Source: Tetrapyrgos nigripes
Taxonomy: Eukaryota > Basidiomycota > Agaricomycetes > Agaricales > Campanellaceae
Reading direction: 5' to 3'
DNA: 64,000 nucleotides
Assembly (NCBI GenBank): GCA_013368315.1
Contig: JAACJM010000153.1
Coordinates: 1 to 64,000, forward strand
The position numbers and the translations under genes are program-made. Below the pieces are notes generated by a model. That model was not told where the DNA came from and did not search any database. It worked only from the letters and a program-made list of their open reading frames with translations. Of this stretch, positions 10,167 through 22,231 are shown in pieces; the stretch's first letter is position 1; each line of letters begins with the position of its first letter.

Positions 10167-11329
10167 CAGCTACTGCTGTTTCTCGCCCTCAGATTTTGGA
10201 AATCATTGTACAAAATAGTAGAAAAATAGTATATTCCCAGAACAATATACATACATGCTTACTACATATGAAAGTACTGGTTACTCTGATACCGCAAACC
10301 GCCCTCTGTACCTACGTCTCCCTTCCCCATTTAATAAAAGACTATGCCCTTCGACCTCCACGCATCGGTTTATCCAGGACTAGACAATGTCAAAGTCAGT
10401 GAATGAGGAGCAATAAGAACACATCGTACCAACAGCGTCCGGCTCATTACAACGAGGTTTGACAGAGAGGTGAGTCAGCATTACTTAGTCCGCACTGTGA
10501 TTGCAATGTCAGTAAGGGATAGGTTACATAAAGCGTAAAGAAAACATACCAGATATGACCAGTCAACGCCAAACCAGGCCGTCATTTGCCTGTGAATGAA
10601 CAGATGTGAGAACTTGTTCAACTTGAGTACACCGAAAAAGCCAACTACCCTCTGCCTGTTGATCCATTGAACCCAGCCAGAATCCACAATCGTCATCCTC
10701 AGAACTGGAATTGTTGTTGACCACTGGTATGAAGATACTGGAGGAAGGGGCATGTAAAGGAAGTGGTAGTCTTGATCAAATATGTAGTCAGTGAAGCGTA
10801 GAGGGAGTGGTTAAAAAGTAGAGGGAGTGGTTAAAAAGTAGAGGGAAAAGGAAGAGCTATTGTAAACGAGCGGTTTGTCGGTGCTGTGTCGGCAAGGGTG
10901 AGGGGGAAGAAAGAGACGTGTCAAGAAAGTCGAATTGATCAACAAAAGTTTTTCAATCTCCGATTCAATTTGACTTGTCTGTTTTAGCGCGTTCATAATC
11001 GCTTCCCTCCTTTCCCCTTTAGCGCGTCCACAATCGCTTCCCTCCTTCCTTCCACCTTCCCTACCATCAAGTTGTCCCTCACTGTTCAGTTCTGGTAATG
11101 CACTATGCTCTAGTACTTGAAATACTGCCCATTCCGCACTCAAGGTGTAAGATTGCTTTGCATTCAATAAGTAAATCACAGACTACTCTCGCAACAACAC
11201 TACTAGAAACTAGAAGTAAAAGTATGGATGTTATTGACAAAGATACACTGTATGACTTGTGAGTAATACATGGATTTTGATATGTAGCAGAAAAGGTTTT
11301 GTGTAGGTAGTTTCAAAAATTGTAGCAGG
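10167..11329. other. Repeat-derived stretch, no confident gene
   Basis: A 20 bp unit (GTAGAGGGAGTGGTTAAAAA) occurs two and a half times at 10798-10845. A TTCCCTCCTT-type short repeat lies at 10998-11050. Minus-strand frames at 10481-10753 and 10811-11179 are open but match no family I know. Confidence 0.4.
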
Positions 11330-11450
11330 ACTGAAAATGTGTAGCTGGATGTAGTAGGTGTAGTAGGTGTAGTAGGTCGTGTAGCAGGTCTGGCCACCAA
11401 ACCTCCTACACTCCTACACCTCCTACACCCCTGCTACAAGGTTGCGGATT
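11330..11450. repeat. GTGTAGTAGG subterminal repeats of the hAT copy
   Basis: Short repeats GTGTAGTAGG on one side and CCTCCTACAC on the other form an inverted cluster immediately past the transposase stop codon. This is where a hAT terminus with transposase-binding repeats is expected. The same motif occurs at the ends of 9018-10166. Confidence 0.5.
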
Positions 11451-12173
11451 TGCTGATGCTCATACCCATCCGGCATCTCAATGTCCTCTGCCTCCTGCTC
11501 AGGATCCTCAACCTCAGGGAGCTTTGCAATGGCCAGGACATCCTCATCGTGTATTAGACCCATTAAACTCCACTGACCCAAACAGATAAGAGCACGCGTC
11601 GAATCAGCAGACAGGCGATTGCGAACGTAAGGTAAAAGAAAGCGGCCTCGGCTGAAAACACGCTCAACGTCTGCGGAGGTGGCTAAGTAGCAGTAATTAG
11701 ACAAAATAGATTACCAGAAAATCGAAAACTCACCAGGTATAGTAAGATAGTCCAGTGCCATACGATAGAGCGTTGGAAAATTTTTCCTCTTCTCATACCA
11801 CCATCCTAAAACATCTTTTGTGGCTTCGACGTCCATGCTGAGATAACGATCGAGCTCATCACCAAGCTCGTCTGCTTGTGGGGGTTGGAGTGCTGGTAAT
11901 TCATCGAATCTATTCGGCTTCACTGGCTTTAATTAAAAGAGAAGCAGTGGTAGCAACAGCCTTGGCCTTCGAAGCCTTCAGTTAAGGTTAAGTATAGCTG
12001 GCAGATTGGAAAATGTATTAACGTACAACATTACCGGTGTCAGCGGTCTTTGCCTTCTTTGATGGGATAGTGGACTCAATAGGATCTTCGCCATTGGCTC
12101 TCGCCGTTGTAATGGACTTGTGTTTCTTCTCTTTTGTCTGGAGTTTTTTGGGAATGGGTGAGTCAGGGCGCAT
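11423..12173 (-). pseudogene. hAT transposase, internally deleted
   Basis: The C-terminal part is a hAT dimerisation domain. The exon 11925-11734 gives DELDRYLSMD and WWYEKRKNFPTLYRMALDYL; after a 51 nt intron (11733-11683, GTGAGT...TAG) the frame continues ATSADVERVFSRGRFLLPY and LSADSTRALICLGQWS. These are the conserved SxxxxERxFS and LSxxxxxxLxxL blocks. Upstream, 12173-12018 encodes a Lys/Ser/Thr-rich leader (MRPDSPIPKKLQ, IPSKKAKTAD) typical of transposase N-termini. The BED finger and the catalytic RNase H core are absent, so this looks like an internally deleted copy. The foldback element at 12210 is inserted just upstream of its start. Confidence 0.75.
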
Positions 12174-12209
12174 TGTTACTTTGAAGCAGAGGATTTTTTT
12201 TTTGTGTAT

Positions 12210-13262
12210 CACTGGGTGCAAATACCTGTAAATACATTGTCATACTGTGATATTACTGAAGACTTACTCAGTGCCAATCAGTTTGTAAATCCCCATGTAT
12301 TATGGAAGTATTATGTTAAAGCCAAAAATTTCACAGCAATTCCATAAGGTTTCTGTAAGTCAGGGTGTATTACTGGGGTCTTTCTATGTGAGATTCTGTC
12401 ACAGTAATACATACTAAAATACCATTGAGAAATACAGAAACATTTTGTTGTGACACAGAGTCACAGTATGTCATAGAGTAATACAGCCTGGATTTATAGA
12501 AGACTTACACAAATGAAATACTGTAAATACACTGTCATACTATGACATTACTAAAGACTTACTTAGTGCCAATCAATTGTATATCTCTGTGTATTACAGA
12601 AGTATTACAGAAGTATTACAGAAAAGCAAAAATTTCACAACAGTTCCATAAGGATTCTGTAAATCAAGTTGTATTACTAGGATTTTTCAATGTGACATTC
12701 TGTCACAGTAAGACATAGCATAATACCATTAAGATATACAGAGATATCTTGATGTGACACATGGTCACAGTATGTCATATAGTAAGACTGGCCAGTTTTA
12801 CAGAAGATTTATGAGATTAAAAGCTATATTAAATCACAAGAAATTGTCATTGTATTTATGATAGATTTACTGAGTGACAGAATGGTAACAGAAATGGATC
12901 AATAAAATCAGGTGTATTATGGAAGCTTTATGGAATCCAAAATATTTCCATAGAATGTCATAAGTTCACAGAAAAGTCTTACACCAAGATGGAATACATA
13001 TAGTATCCTGGATATGCTGAAAGAGTTAAAGTATGACCCCTGTAAGTCAAGGGGAATTATTTTAAATTTATTGAATAGCAGGTATTCCATAAATCTTGGG
13101 TAAATCATATGGACTTACATAAGATATATATAGAGACAGGAGTTCATAAAATGATAGTGTAAGAGTGCAAGTCTTACTGTAGATTTATGGAATCACAAGT
13201 CAAATTTTTGAAGATAGTGAAGGTGTACAAAAGGTATACAAAATGTGGGGAGGTGGTGTGAC
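12210..13262. repeat. Left 1,053 bp inverted arm
   Basis: AT-rich and full of degenerate GTAATAC/GTCACAG/TATTAC motifs every few tens of bases, so the arm itself looks like an array of short subterminal sites. The 63-codon frame at 12917-13108 (minus) is reproduced exactly at 15186-15377 (plus), which simply reflects the mirror-image arms. Confidence 0.9.
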
Positions 13263-15030
13263 GGTATCGTGAAGGTGTCATGAAGATGTCATGAAGGTGT
13301 CGCAAAGGTGTCATAAAGATGTCATGAAGGTTTTGTGAAGGTGCCATGAAGGTATTGGGAAGGTGTTGTGAAGGTATTGTGAAGGTGTCATAAAGATGTC
13401 GGTGGCAAAAAGGTACCTTCACAGCACCTTCACAATACCTTCACGACATCTTCGCAACACCTTCACCACGACACCCCTTCACCATACCTTCAGGATGTCT
13501 TCAGAACACCTTCACAAAACCTTTGCAACACCTTCACGACCCCTTCACAACACCTTCGCGACACCTTCACGATACCTTCATGACATCTCCATAACACCTT
13601 CCCGATACCTTCATGACACATTCACAAAACCTTTGCAACACCTTCATGACACCTTCATGACACCTTTGCAACCCTTCACGACACCTTTGTGACACCTTTG
13701 TGACCCCTTCATGACATCTTCATGACAATCCTTATGACACCTTTGCAACCCCTTCACGACACCTTTGTGACACCTTTGTGACCCCTTCATGACATCTCCA
13801 TGACACTCCTTCACCATACCTTCACGACATCTTCATGACACCTTCACAATACCTTCAGACACCTTCCCAACACCTTCACAACACCTTTCCCATACCTCCA
13901 CAACACCTTCATGACATCTTCATGACACCTTCCCAATACCTTCACAATACCTTCACGACCTCTTCACAACAACATCTTCATGACACCTTCACAATACCTT
14001 CACAACACCTTCATGACACCTTCACAACACCTTCATGACACTTTCACAATGCCTTCACAACACCTTCCCAATACCTTTGCAACATCTTCACAATACCTTT
14101 ACAACACCTTTCCAATACCTTCATGCTACCTTCACCAAACCTTTGCAACACCCTCACGACACCTTCACGACATCTTCATGACACCTTTGTGACACCTTCA
14201 CAACACCTTAGCGACACCCTCCCAATACCTTCATGACACCTTCACGCTACCTTCACAACACCTTTCCGATACCTTCTTGACACCTTCACGACCCCTTCAC
14301 AACACCTTCATGACATCTTCATGACACCTTCACGATACCTTCACAACACCTTCCCAATACCTTCATGATACCTTCCAAACCTTTGCAACACCCTCACAAC
14401 ACCTTCACAACACCTTTGCAACACCTTCACAACACCTTAACAACACCTTCCCAATACCTTCATGACACCTTCACGCTACCTTCACCTTCCTGATACTTTT
14501 GCAACATCTTCATGATACCTTCTTGACACCTTCCCAATACCTTCATGATACCTTCACCAAACCTTTGCAACACCCTCACGGCACCTTTGGCGACATCTTC
14601 ATGACACCTTTGCAACACCTTTGCAACACCTTCATGACACCTTCACAACACCTTCACAACACCTTCATGACACCTTTGCAACACCTTTGCAACACCTTTG
14701 CAACACCTTCACAACACCTTCATGACATCTTCACAATACCTTCATGATACCTTCACAAAACCTTCACAAAACCTTCACAAAACCTTTGCAACACCTTCAC
14801 CACACCTTCACCACACCTTCACCACACCTTCACCACACCTTCACCACACCTTCACCACACCTTCACCACACCTTCACCACACCTTCACCACACCTTCACG
14901 ACGTCTTCACAACACCTTTCCGATACCTTCCTGACACCTTCATCACACCTTCATGAAACCTTCATGACATCTTCATGACACCTTTGGGACACCTTCACCA
15001 CAATGATATTCTTCACAAGCTCACAGCACT
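13263..15030. repeat. 11-bp minisatellite with an orientation switch
   Basis: The unit is CACCTTCAYRA with common variants (CACCTTTGCAA, CATCTTCATGA). The array reads GAAGGTG on the plus strand from 13263 to about 13405, then flips to CACCTTC and runs to about 15000. There are roughly 150 units in total. Some stretches are higher-order, such as nine or more identical CACCTTCACCA units near 14795-14900. Because 11 bp is not a multiple of three, each frame reads the same 11-residue peptide cycle (TPSQHLHDTFT type), which creates long open frames without a gene. Confidence 0.9.
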
Positions 15031-16083
15031 GTCACACCACCTCCCCACATTTTGTATACCTTTTGTACACCTTCACTATCTTCAAAAAATTTGACTTGTG
15101 ATTCCATAAATCTACAGTAAGACTTGCACTCTCACACTATCATTTTATGAACTCCCATCTCTATATATATCTTATGTAAGTCTATATGATTTACCCAAGA
15201 TTTATGGAATACCTGCTATTCAATAAATTTAAAATAATTCCCCTTGACTTACAGGGGTCATACTTTAACTCTTTCAGCATATCCAGGATACTATATGTAT
15301 TCCATCTTGGTGTAAGACTTTTCTGTGAACTTATGACATTCTATGGAAATATTTTGGATTCCATAAAGCTTCCATAATACACCTGATTTTATTGATCCAT
15401 TTCTGTTACCATTCTGTCACTCAGTAAATCTATCATAAATACAATGACAATTTCTTGTGATTTAATATAGCTTTTAATCTCATAAATCTTCTGTAAAACT
15501 GGCCAGTCTTACTATATGACATACTGTGACCATGTGTCACATCAAGATATCTCTGTATATCTTAATGGTATTATGCTATGTCTTACTGTGACAGAATGTC
15601 ACATTGAAAAATCCTAGTAATACAACTTGATTTACAGAATCCTTATGGAACTGTTGTGAAATTTTTGCTTTTCTGTAATACTTCTGTAATACTTCTGTAA
15701 TACACAGAGATATACAATTGATTGGCACTAAGTAAGTCTTTAGTAATGTCATAGTATGACAGTGTATTTACAGTATTTCATTTGTGTAAGTCTTCTATAA
15801 ATCCAGGCTGTATTACTCTATGACATACTGTGACTCTGTGTCACAACAAAATGTTTCTGTATTTCTCAATGGTATTGTAGTATGTATTACTGTGACAGAA
15901 TCTCACATAGAAAGACCCCAGTAATACACCCTGATTTACAGAAACCTTATGGAATTGCTGTGAAATTTTGGCTTTAACATAATACTTCCATAATACATGG
16001 GGATTTACAAACTGATTGGCACTGAGTAAGTCTTCAGTAATATCACAGTATGACGATGTATTTACGGGTATTTGCACCCAGTG
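15031..16083. repeat. Right 1,053 bp inverted arm
   Basis: Mirror copy of 12210-13262 with only scattered base differences that I could see, for example near 15874 and 16054. It ends at CCCAGTG followed by TAT. Confidence 0.9.
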
Positions 16084-16086
16084 TAT

Positions 16087-18066
16087 GTTATAATATCTAC
16101 CTACGAGTCTGCCTAACCGTATAACTATACAGTTGGTTGATGTAAAGGATTATGCCGAGTCGGCTTATGATAGTACCAGGTGGCGGGTCGGTTTACCCGT
16201 GGGGCGGGTCGCGGGTTTGGCGCGGGATGAAATAAGCAGCCCCGTCCCCGTCCCCGCCATACCCCGTCCCCGTGACCCGTCATTTCCCCGTGGACCCGTG
16301 CTATTCCCTAAAAAAAATGAACCCTGCCGCTAGGCGGCTGGTGAGCCTGGTTGAGTTAGTTGTACCTTTAGCTACTGTTTTTGAATACATTGAGGTTGTC
16401 TGCCCATGAATTTCTGATGAAGCGGAGGTAAGCAACAGGAAAACAGAATGGTGTAATTGAGGGTTGATTTATTTGTCAGTATTTAGTATTTACTTCTACC
16501 TGTCTATAGCAACTCATCATCCATCTTTCACTTCCCCCATGGACACCCTGATACCACACGAAGAGTGTCAAGGTATAAGTAGTCTGGTTACATGAGACTA
16601 CCATGATGAATACCATTCTTTTGACGAGGTTAACCCTCCCGAGGCTGATATGGAATTCTCGACTCCAAGTCGTAACCCACAAACCCCTGTACACCCACCT
16701 CGACCAGTCTCAAGAGCAAAATGTTGACTATGGCCTTCCGCTATCTACAGCTAGGTTGCTGTCGTCTCTCGTGTATTACGGCTCCGGAAGGGGGACGGAA
16801 GGGAGGAGTGAACGATAGGGATGGGTCAAGGCCGTTTAACGGTTGGCCACTTCTTTCCAACCGAAAAATCCTCGAATTCTACATTTGGTGACACTGGTGT
16901 AGTCAGCGCCGGCAGCGGGGAGGCATTGTCGAAGAGGAGGCCTCTCTTCCAGATACGGAGGACGTCTCCAAGTTGTTGACGAGGGAATCAAACAGAGGTC
17001 GATTTTGGGAACGTCTGTGTTAAAGGGGCGATGACACGAAGGTAAGGAAAAGAAGAATGATAAATGGCTCATAGAAGTACAGAAGAGCTACTGGCTCTTC
17101 AAGGAGAGAGACGGAGAAACGGAAAGGAGGAAAAATACAGGCACAAAACATACCTTTCAACATGTCAACCCAGCTTCCAATGCTAATCTTCTCTCCAACT
17201 CCTCTCTAGCCTCCTGGAGTATTTTGCACCACCTTATTTGTCCTCCAAGTCACGTCCAAAAATCCCTTCCTCCTTCCTTGTAGCCCAATGCGCTTCATCA
17301 ATCTCGTCAAATGCGATGTGTCGTTGTTGAACAGTCGTCTAGTCTAGCGCACTAGCTGCCAGAGGAAGGAAGACTGCGCTGATGAGTGGAAGAGGACAGT
17401 CATTGGTGGCTTGAGGAAAGCCGTGGGCATGGGAAGAAGAGAGGAGTTGAGAAGTTGTGGATAAGTATGGACGTTGTCGTTGATGTTTTCGACGAAAGAG
17501 GTCGCCGTCGTAGCAGTCGGGGATCCGGGCCGGGTAAGCGCTGGTGAGACGCCCTACCGCGATGAAGGATGACGAATGCCAATCCCCAGATGAGGAGAGC
17601 CGAGATTGGGACTCTTACGCTACGCCTACACCTCCAAATCTACTTCTACTCCCACCTACATCTCTACTGCTGACACCCAACCGAGGTCCAAGATTTGCAC
17701 TGAGACTTGTAAACTTTTGACCTTCCAAGCGACCGGCGTACTCATACCCCCAAGTTGACCTCATCCAAGACACAAGCAAGACCTAGGTGCGAGGTGCCTG
17801 TGCTTGTTTTGTGGTTTGGACCTTCCTTCGTGTCTAGCGAGTGGGCTTCAGGGTACCGGTGTAAAGCAGAGCCAAAGCGAAGAGAGATAGCGGCAGGTGA
17901 TACGAGTTCACTAGGTCTTGGACGTGGCACAGAGGGGGGAGGGGGGGAAGATGGATAGCAAGCCCAGGAAAGCACCCAAGCGCTCAAGACTCAAACCAAA
18001 CCCCAACGACAACTCCCAACCCAAACCTGACCACATCCCAGGCCATTGTTGTAGCCTCAGTCGCAG
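16087..18066. other. Gene-free stretch with GC-rich CCCGT repeats
   Basis: Positions 16178-16300 are rich in CGGGT/CCCGT motifs like those in hAT subterminal regions and may be the far end of the hAT copy interrupted at 12.2 kb. The rest (16.4-18.0 kb) has only short frames on both strands without recognisable domains. Part of 17.1-17.6 kb resembles decayed repeat sequence. Confidence 0.4.
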
Positions 18067-18074
18067 CTGACAAC

Positions 18075-19044
18075 TAGTGATGTGCGGGCCAGGGCCTAAA
18101 GCCCGAAGCCCGCCCAAACCCGGCCCAAAAAAGCCTGGCCCAGCCCAAGCCCGATGGAGGGCCTGTAGGGCCTGAGGGCCGGGCTTATGAATGTAGCAGG
18201 CCCGAAGCCTGGGGCCGGCCTCGGGCTCTTTTTATCTCTGGGCGCGCCACATATCGCAAATTTTTAGAGTTTTAGACTTTGACACTGCTCCTTGTAGACG
18301 GCCTTGCTGGTCAAAATGTCATACTTTTACATTGAAATCATGCTGGGTTAAAGTTTTCAAAGCCAATCATCAATATAGATTGACATAGATGGACCACTTC
18401 AACAGTAATTTTCATTTGATTTCCATTTTGGACAGGGTATTTACTATTTAGGTGACTGATGCTGCGACTGCAATTTGCATGTCCCCAAAGCAACGAAAAA
18501 TAACGTTAGACTGGCAGGTGAGTGCTTTGACTCTATATGAGCAAGCTCGCAGTTTGAGATGCACTTATTCAATCATCAATGCAGTGTCATTGTAAACTTT
18601 GTATTTGCTGTCCTGGGTGTTGCAGCCACAATTTGAGACACGGGGATGACATTGGGCCCGCCGCTTCAGCAAATTTATACGATGTAGGAAAATGCTATAT
18701 TAGGTATGCCTGGGTGGGGTCTTGAGTCGGACCAACATAGTGTAATGAAATTTATTTTCCATACTCCCCCGATTCCAAGAGCATGCATTGTCCAAAACAG
18801 AGTACGCTTTCGGAGGGACAAAATGCAGTAGTGTATTAGTATTATAGACGAATCTAAGTACATGGACTTTGCATACGCCTACAGTCATTTTTTGTCAGTA
18901 AAGCCCTGGGCTTAGCCCAAGCCCGGCCCAGGCCCGCATAGGGCTTGGGCCTAGGGCCAGGCTTTGGATTTTGCAAGGCCCGAGCCCTACAAAACCCGGC
19001 CCAAGCCCGGGGCTTCAGGCCCGGCCCTGGCCCGCACATCACTA
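18075..19044. mobile_element. hAT MITE, 970 bp, 8 bp target duplication
   Basis: CTGACAAC flanks the element at 18067-18074 and 19045-19052. Both ends begin TAGTGATGTGCGGGCC when read inward. Subterminal zones on both sides are crowded with GGCCCGG/AAGCCC motifs over about 150 bp. The centre is AT-rich and non-coding. Ends, duplication length and motif density fit a non-autonomous hAT element. Confidence 0.9.
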
Positions 19045-19052
19045 CTGACAAC

Positions 19053-22000
19053 CTAGATATGTCTCCAGCTCACCACAACCCAACCTAGCCAGTACCAGTC
19101 CTACATCTTCATCGTCAAGCCCTGGACCCGAGATACCCCGTTCTGTGTCTTGTCCCGTCCACTCTCCTTCCCTAGTCATACTTCCCTTCCCTTCTCCAGA
19201 GAGGGCTGTATGATACCCTTGAGTAGAACCCACTCCCATAACCCGTCCCTCCCTATTGCCATCACCCAGACTGTGAGCAAGTCATACCCCGGAAACGTTC
19301 ATGAGATATGTACATGATTGGATATGAAGAGATTGGGAGAGTTGGCATTAGCATTGAGGGATGGGTGACGAGGATAGTGGTGCTTGGGCTAACGTCGTAG
19401 GGTCTGGATGAGGAAGAGACTAGGCTACTGGTACCGTCGACATGTGGATTCTTCTGAGGATGAGGATGCTCAGACAATGCTGGAGCAGGCGGCGGCGGCG
19501 GTGGTGGACGTCAAAATGTAGCGACGTCATCTGCTGCGTAGTACGTTGACGTTGACGACGAGGAAAAAGACGTGTAAGGTGAAGCTAATGAGTAGTAGAG
19601 TTAGTAGGTTCGTGGTGAAACCGGAAAGAATAAGAGGGATACTCACCGAAACCGGCATATCACTACTACTCTTCCTTTTCCCTGACACTCTCTGCAACAA
19701 GTCCCGATATCCCGAACGTGCGAAGCTTGAGCAACGTATACGCAGGGAAAGAAGAAACGAGAGGTCGAAGAAAGCAACCACCGCTCCATTATGAGTGCGT
19801 TGATCTGCTGAAACACGAAATGTCGGGAAAAGATGGGCTTGAAAAGGGCAGCGACGTTGGGGAAGGTATCGGAGGTGGGTAGCCATCGGCCGTCAAGCTG
19901 CGAGCTTCAGGCGGCGTCACACGAAGGAAAGGCAGTAGTTCTCCTTGGGAATACCGAGGCGTTGTTGGGATGCGGGGTTGTCGTAGACTATGGATACCGT
20001 AGAGTGAGGATTACGCTGGTTCTAAGTGCGTAGATCACAAAGGAGGAGTTCTTCATTCGACGGCTGGAAAGTAAGACTCTGCAGAGTAGAAGGGACTCGA
20101 AGCTTGAAGAACCCTGTAAGTACAATGAATACGGCGAGAAGAATACAACAACGCACCGGGCTCCAGTAATTGAGGTTGAGTCTTCAAATACATCCTAGTA
20201 CTCTTCTACAGTCCTTGCAATCATCGAGAGGGAGAACTCAGAGTTTGGAAATCACAGATGACGGTGGTCGCGTAGAACAAGTAGAAAGGTGGCAGTGTGT
20301 CTAGCTTGGCTGTATTTGGCTAAAGCTTCCAGCGTCTTCTTCAACTCGTTCACTCAACTTGAAAGCACTGAAAGGCCGTCTCGATAAAGGAAAGACACCT
20401 TCTCACATGAATATCGCCGTTGCCACCGATAACACTGGGACCCTCTACGTGAACGGAAATCAGGTCGTCGTCAGTCCGGACTGGCATAACTCCCAGATGA
20501 AGTGGATATGGGCCATCGCTGGCGCGTGGCATAAACTCGGCCGAATGGAAGTCACATAAAACTACTAGACAGGATTGTAGACGACTACTTAATCATTTTG
20601 AGTCAAGTCAGAAATCACGCAAGAGCAAGTATTTAGCAAGAATGCAGGGCCCAGAAATGACATTGGGAGAGTAGAGGAGAGAGACCACCAATACAATAAT
20701 GTAGTGTGCTACGAATGGCCGTAATACTAACAAGAGGTGGGAATGAACCGAAACGAGAGACGAGAACGAATAAGAGGGAGAAGATACAGATATAAGAGAG
20801 AAGACAGGGTATTAATGGATTCGAGAGGACGAGGACGGGATATCGGTAGGCAGTGGGCATGCACGGGCATGGGTATAGACAAGGTATAGACCAGAGAATG
20901 GGAGGGAGGAGGGAGAAGGGCGAGATTAAACCAAGAATGAACTAAGTAAGCAAGGCAAAGAAAGACACTCACCGACTATCTCGTTCCTTTCATTCCGGAA
21001 GTAGAGGTTTGGGTGAAAGCGCAAGACGCCCACATGACGTCGACGCGTTAGTTGTTTACTTGAGGGCTCTTCTACTTCAAGCTCTGGCTAAAATACGCTG
21101 GTAAGACATGTTCGTTCTCAAGGTCGTAGTTGCAGTTGATTGCGAGGAGAGATTTGTGAGAGATGCTTCGCATCAAGTTTTGCCGGCACTTTTCTTTCAT
21201 CTCAACCACCATGACATCGACCCTCCGTTTCCCCCAGCACTCTCTTTCCACCGACTTCCCGCATCATCCACCTCTAACACATCACCCTTACCTTATTCTT
21301 CAATTTAGTGTATTATGAGCCGCTTTTATGTCAATTTAATGCGCTCTCACACCCACAAGCACACCCGAGGACGAGTCTATTCGCAACAAGTTCACGCTAA
21401 GCTGTCTCGAATGATTACTCAAAAGAAACTCTGTGTGAGTACTGCGCTCGATGTTCTCATCAGATTTTTACGGCGACAGAAATGGGAGCTGTCAATCCTC
21501 ACGTTCTTGCTGGTTCTGCAGCATCTCTCGACGATGTATCCCCGTCTTGCACCTGTAAGATACGCAGCCTTCCGAAGAATTTTGGCTAACGTGCACGATG
21601 GGATGAACCATAGGCAGACGAAGGTGCAGAATACGAGGTATCCGCTATATTCTTGATTTTTCTCCCCCTCGATTTTCCCCTCCAAGACGGTGCACTAATC
21701 CTCGTTACTTTCCTTCTTTTGGTATAGCCTGTTGGCGAGTCTCCCAATTCTGCACAGTCCGCATCTATCCCGAATTCCATCGCTTTTTCTCTGGCTTCAC
21801 CTCGACCTCCACTCAACCCTTTCCCAATTCCTACCACTCTCCGTTCTTATTTGGCCAATCCACGGGTCACAGCCGTAGCAATTCGGCGACCCTGCATAAC
21901 CTTCAAAAGGCGATGTCGTGTAACGGGACGGGTCTTTCTGGCTCTCACCCTCCAGTTCCTACTATCATGCATTATCTAAGGGTAGAAAGCTCTTCATTTC

Positions 22001-22229
22001 GCCTTCACGGGTGTGTAGGCATTTTTAGAGTTTTTTCTTCTTTTTCATGGGTTTTGCACATCTTTAAAGGACATTGCAACCTTCCCGCGCATCCATCGGG
22101 GCAAAAGCCACTGAGCCAGACACTGGCACCGCTATCCAACATAGTCGTTGATAGCACGGGCACGATGATTCCCGCTGGATTGACAGATTTTCATTCATTC
22201 ATGCCCCAGTGGGGCTAGGTGCTGTCAAG
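19053..22229. other. Gene-poor stretch with a dispersed repeat copy
   Basis: No gene can be supported. The frame at 20359-20559 (NTGTLYVNGNQVVVSPDW) looks protein-like but stands alone. The segment 20860-21110 is a diverged copy of sequence near 58.5-59.1 kb (GGGAGAAGGG, AAGACACTCACC, ATGACGTC..CG motifs in the same order). Frames at 19527-19886 and 21315-21656 are not recognisable. Confidence 0.4.
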
Positions 22230-22231
22230 TA

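Larger units (their letters stand above)
12210..16083. mobile_element. 3.87 kb foldback transposon with CACTG ends and minisatellite core
   Basis: Two inverted arms of 1,053 bp each (12210-13262 and 15031-16083) are nearly identical with no net length difference. The ends read CACTGGGTGCAAATAC on both sides. TAT flanks the element at 12207-12209 and 16084-16086. The 1,768 bp core is a minisatellite. No transposase frame exists, so the element is non-autonomous. CACTG termini with a 3 bp duplication suggest the CACTA/EnSpm (CMC) superfamily; the 279 bp element at 3176 shares the end motif and TAT duplication. The high similarity of the arms points to recent insertion or to gene conversion between them. 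It sits just upstream of the hAT transposase remnant. Confidence 0.9.

Noticed and set aside
13396..14956. Long open frames with TPSQHLHDTF-type peptide repeats
   Set aside because: They arise from the 11-bp satellite, which stays open in several frames; there is no start context, splice logic or family.
13263..15030. CRISPR-like array
   Set aside because: Units are 11 bp, contiguous, without spacers, in a eukaryotic transposon.
12917..15377. Identical 63-residue frames at 12917-13108 and 15186-15377 as a duplicated gene
   Set aside because: They are mirror copies within the inverted arms of one transposon; the sequence is AT-rich and lacks coding character.
20359..20559. Carbohydrate-binding protein fragment (NTGTLYVNG)
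   Set aside because: Only about 40 protein-like residues, with no neighbouring exons that extend a domain.
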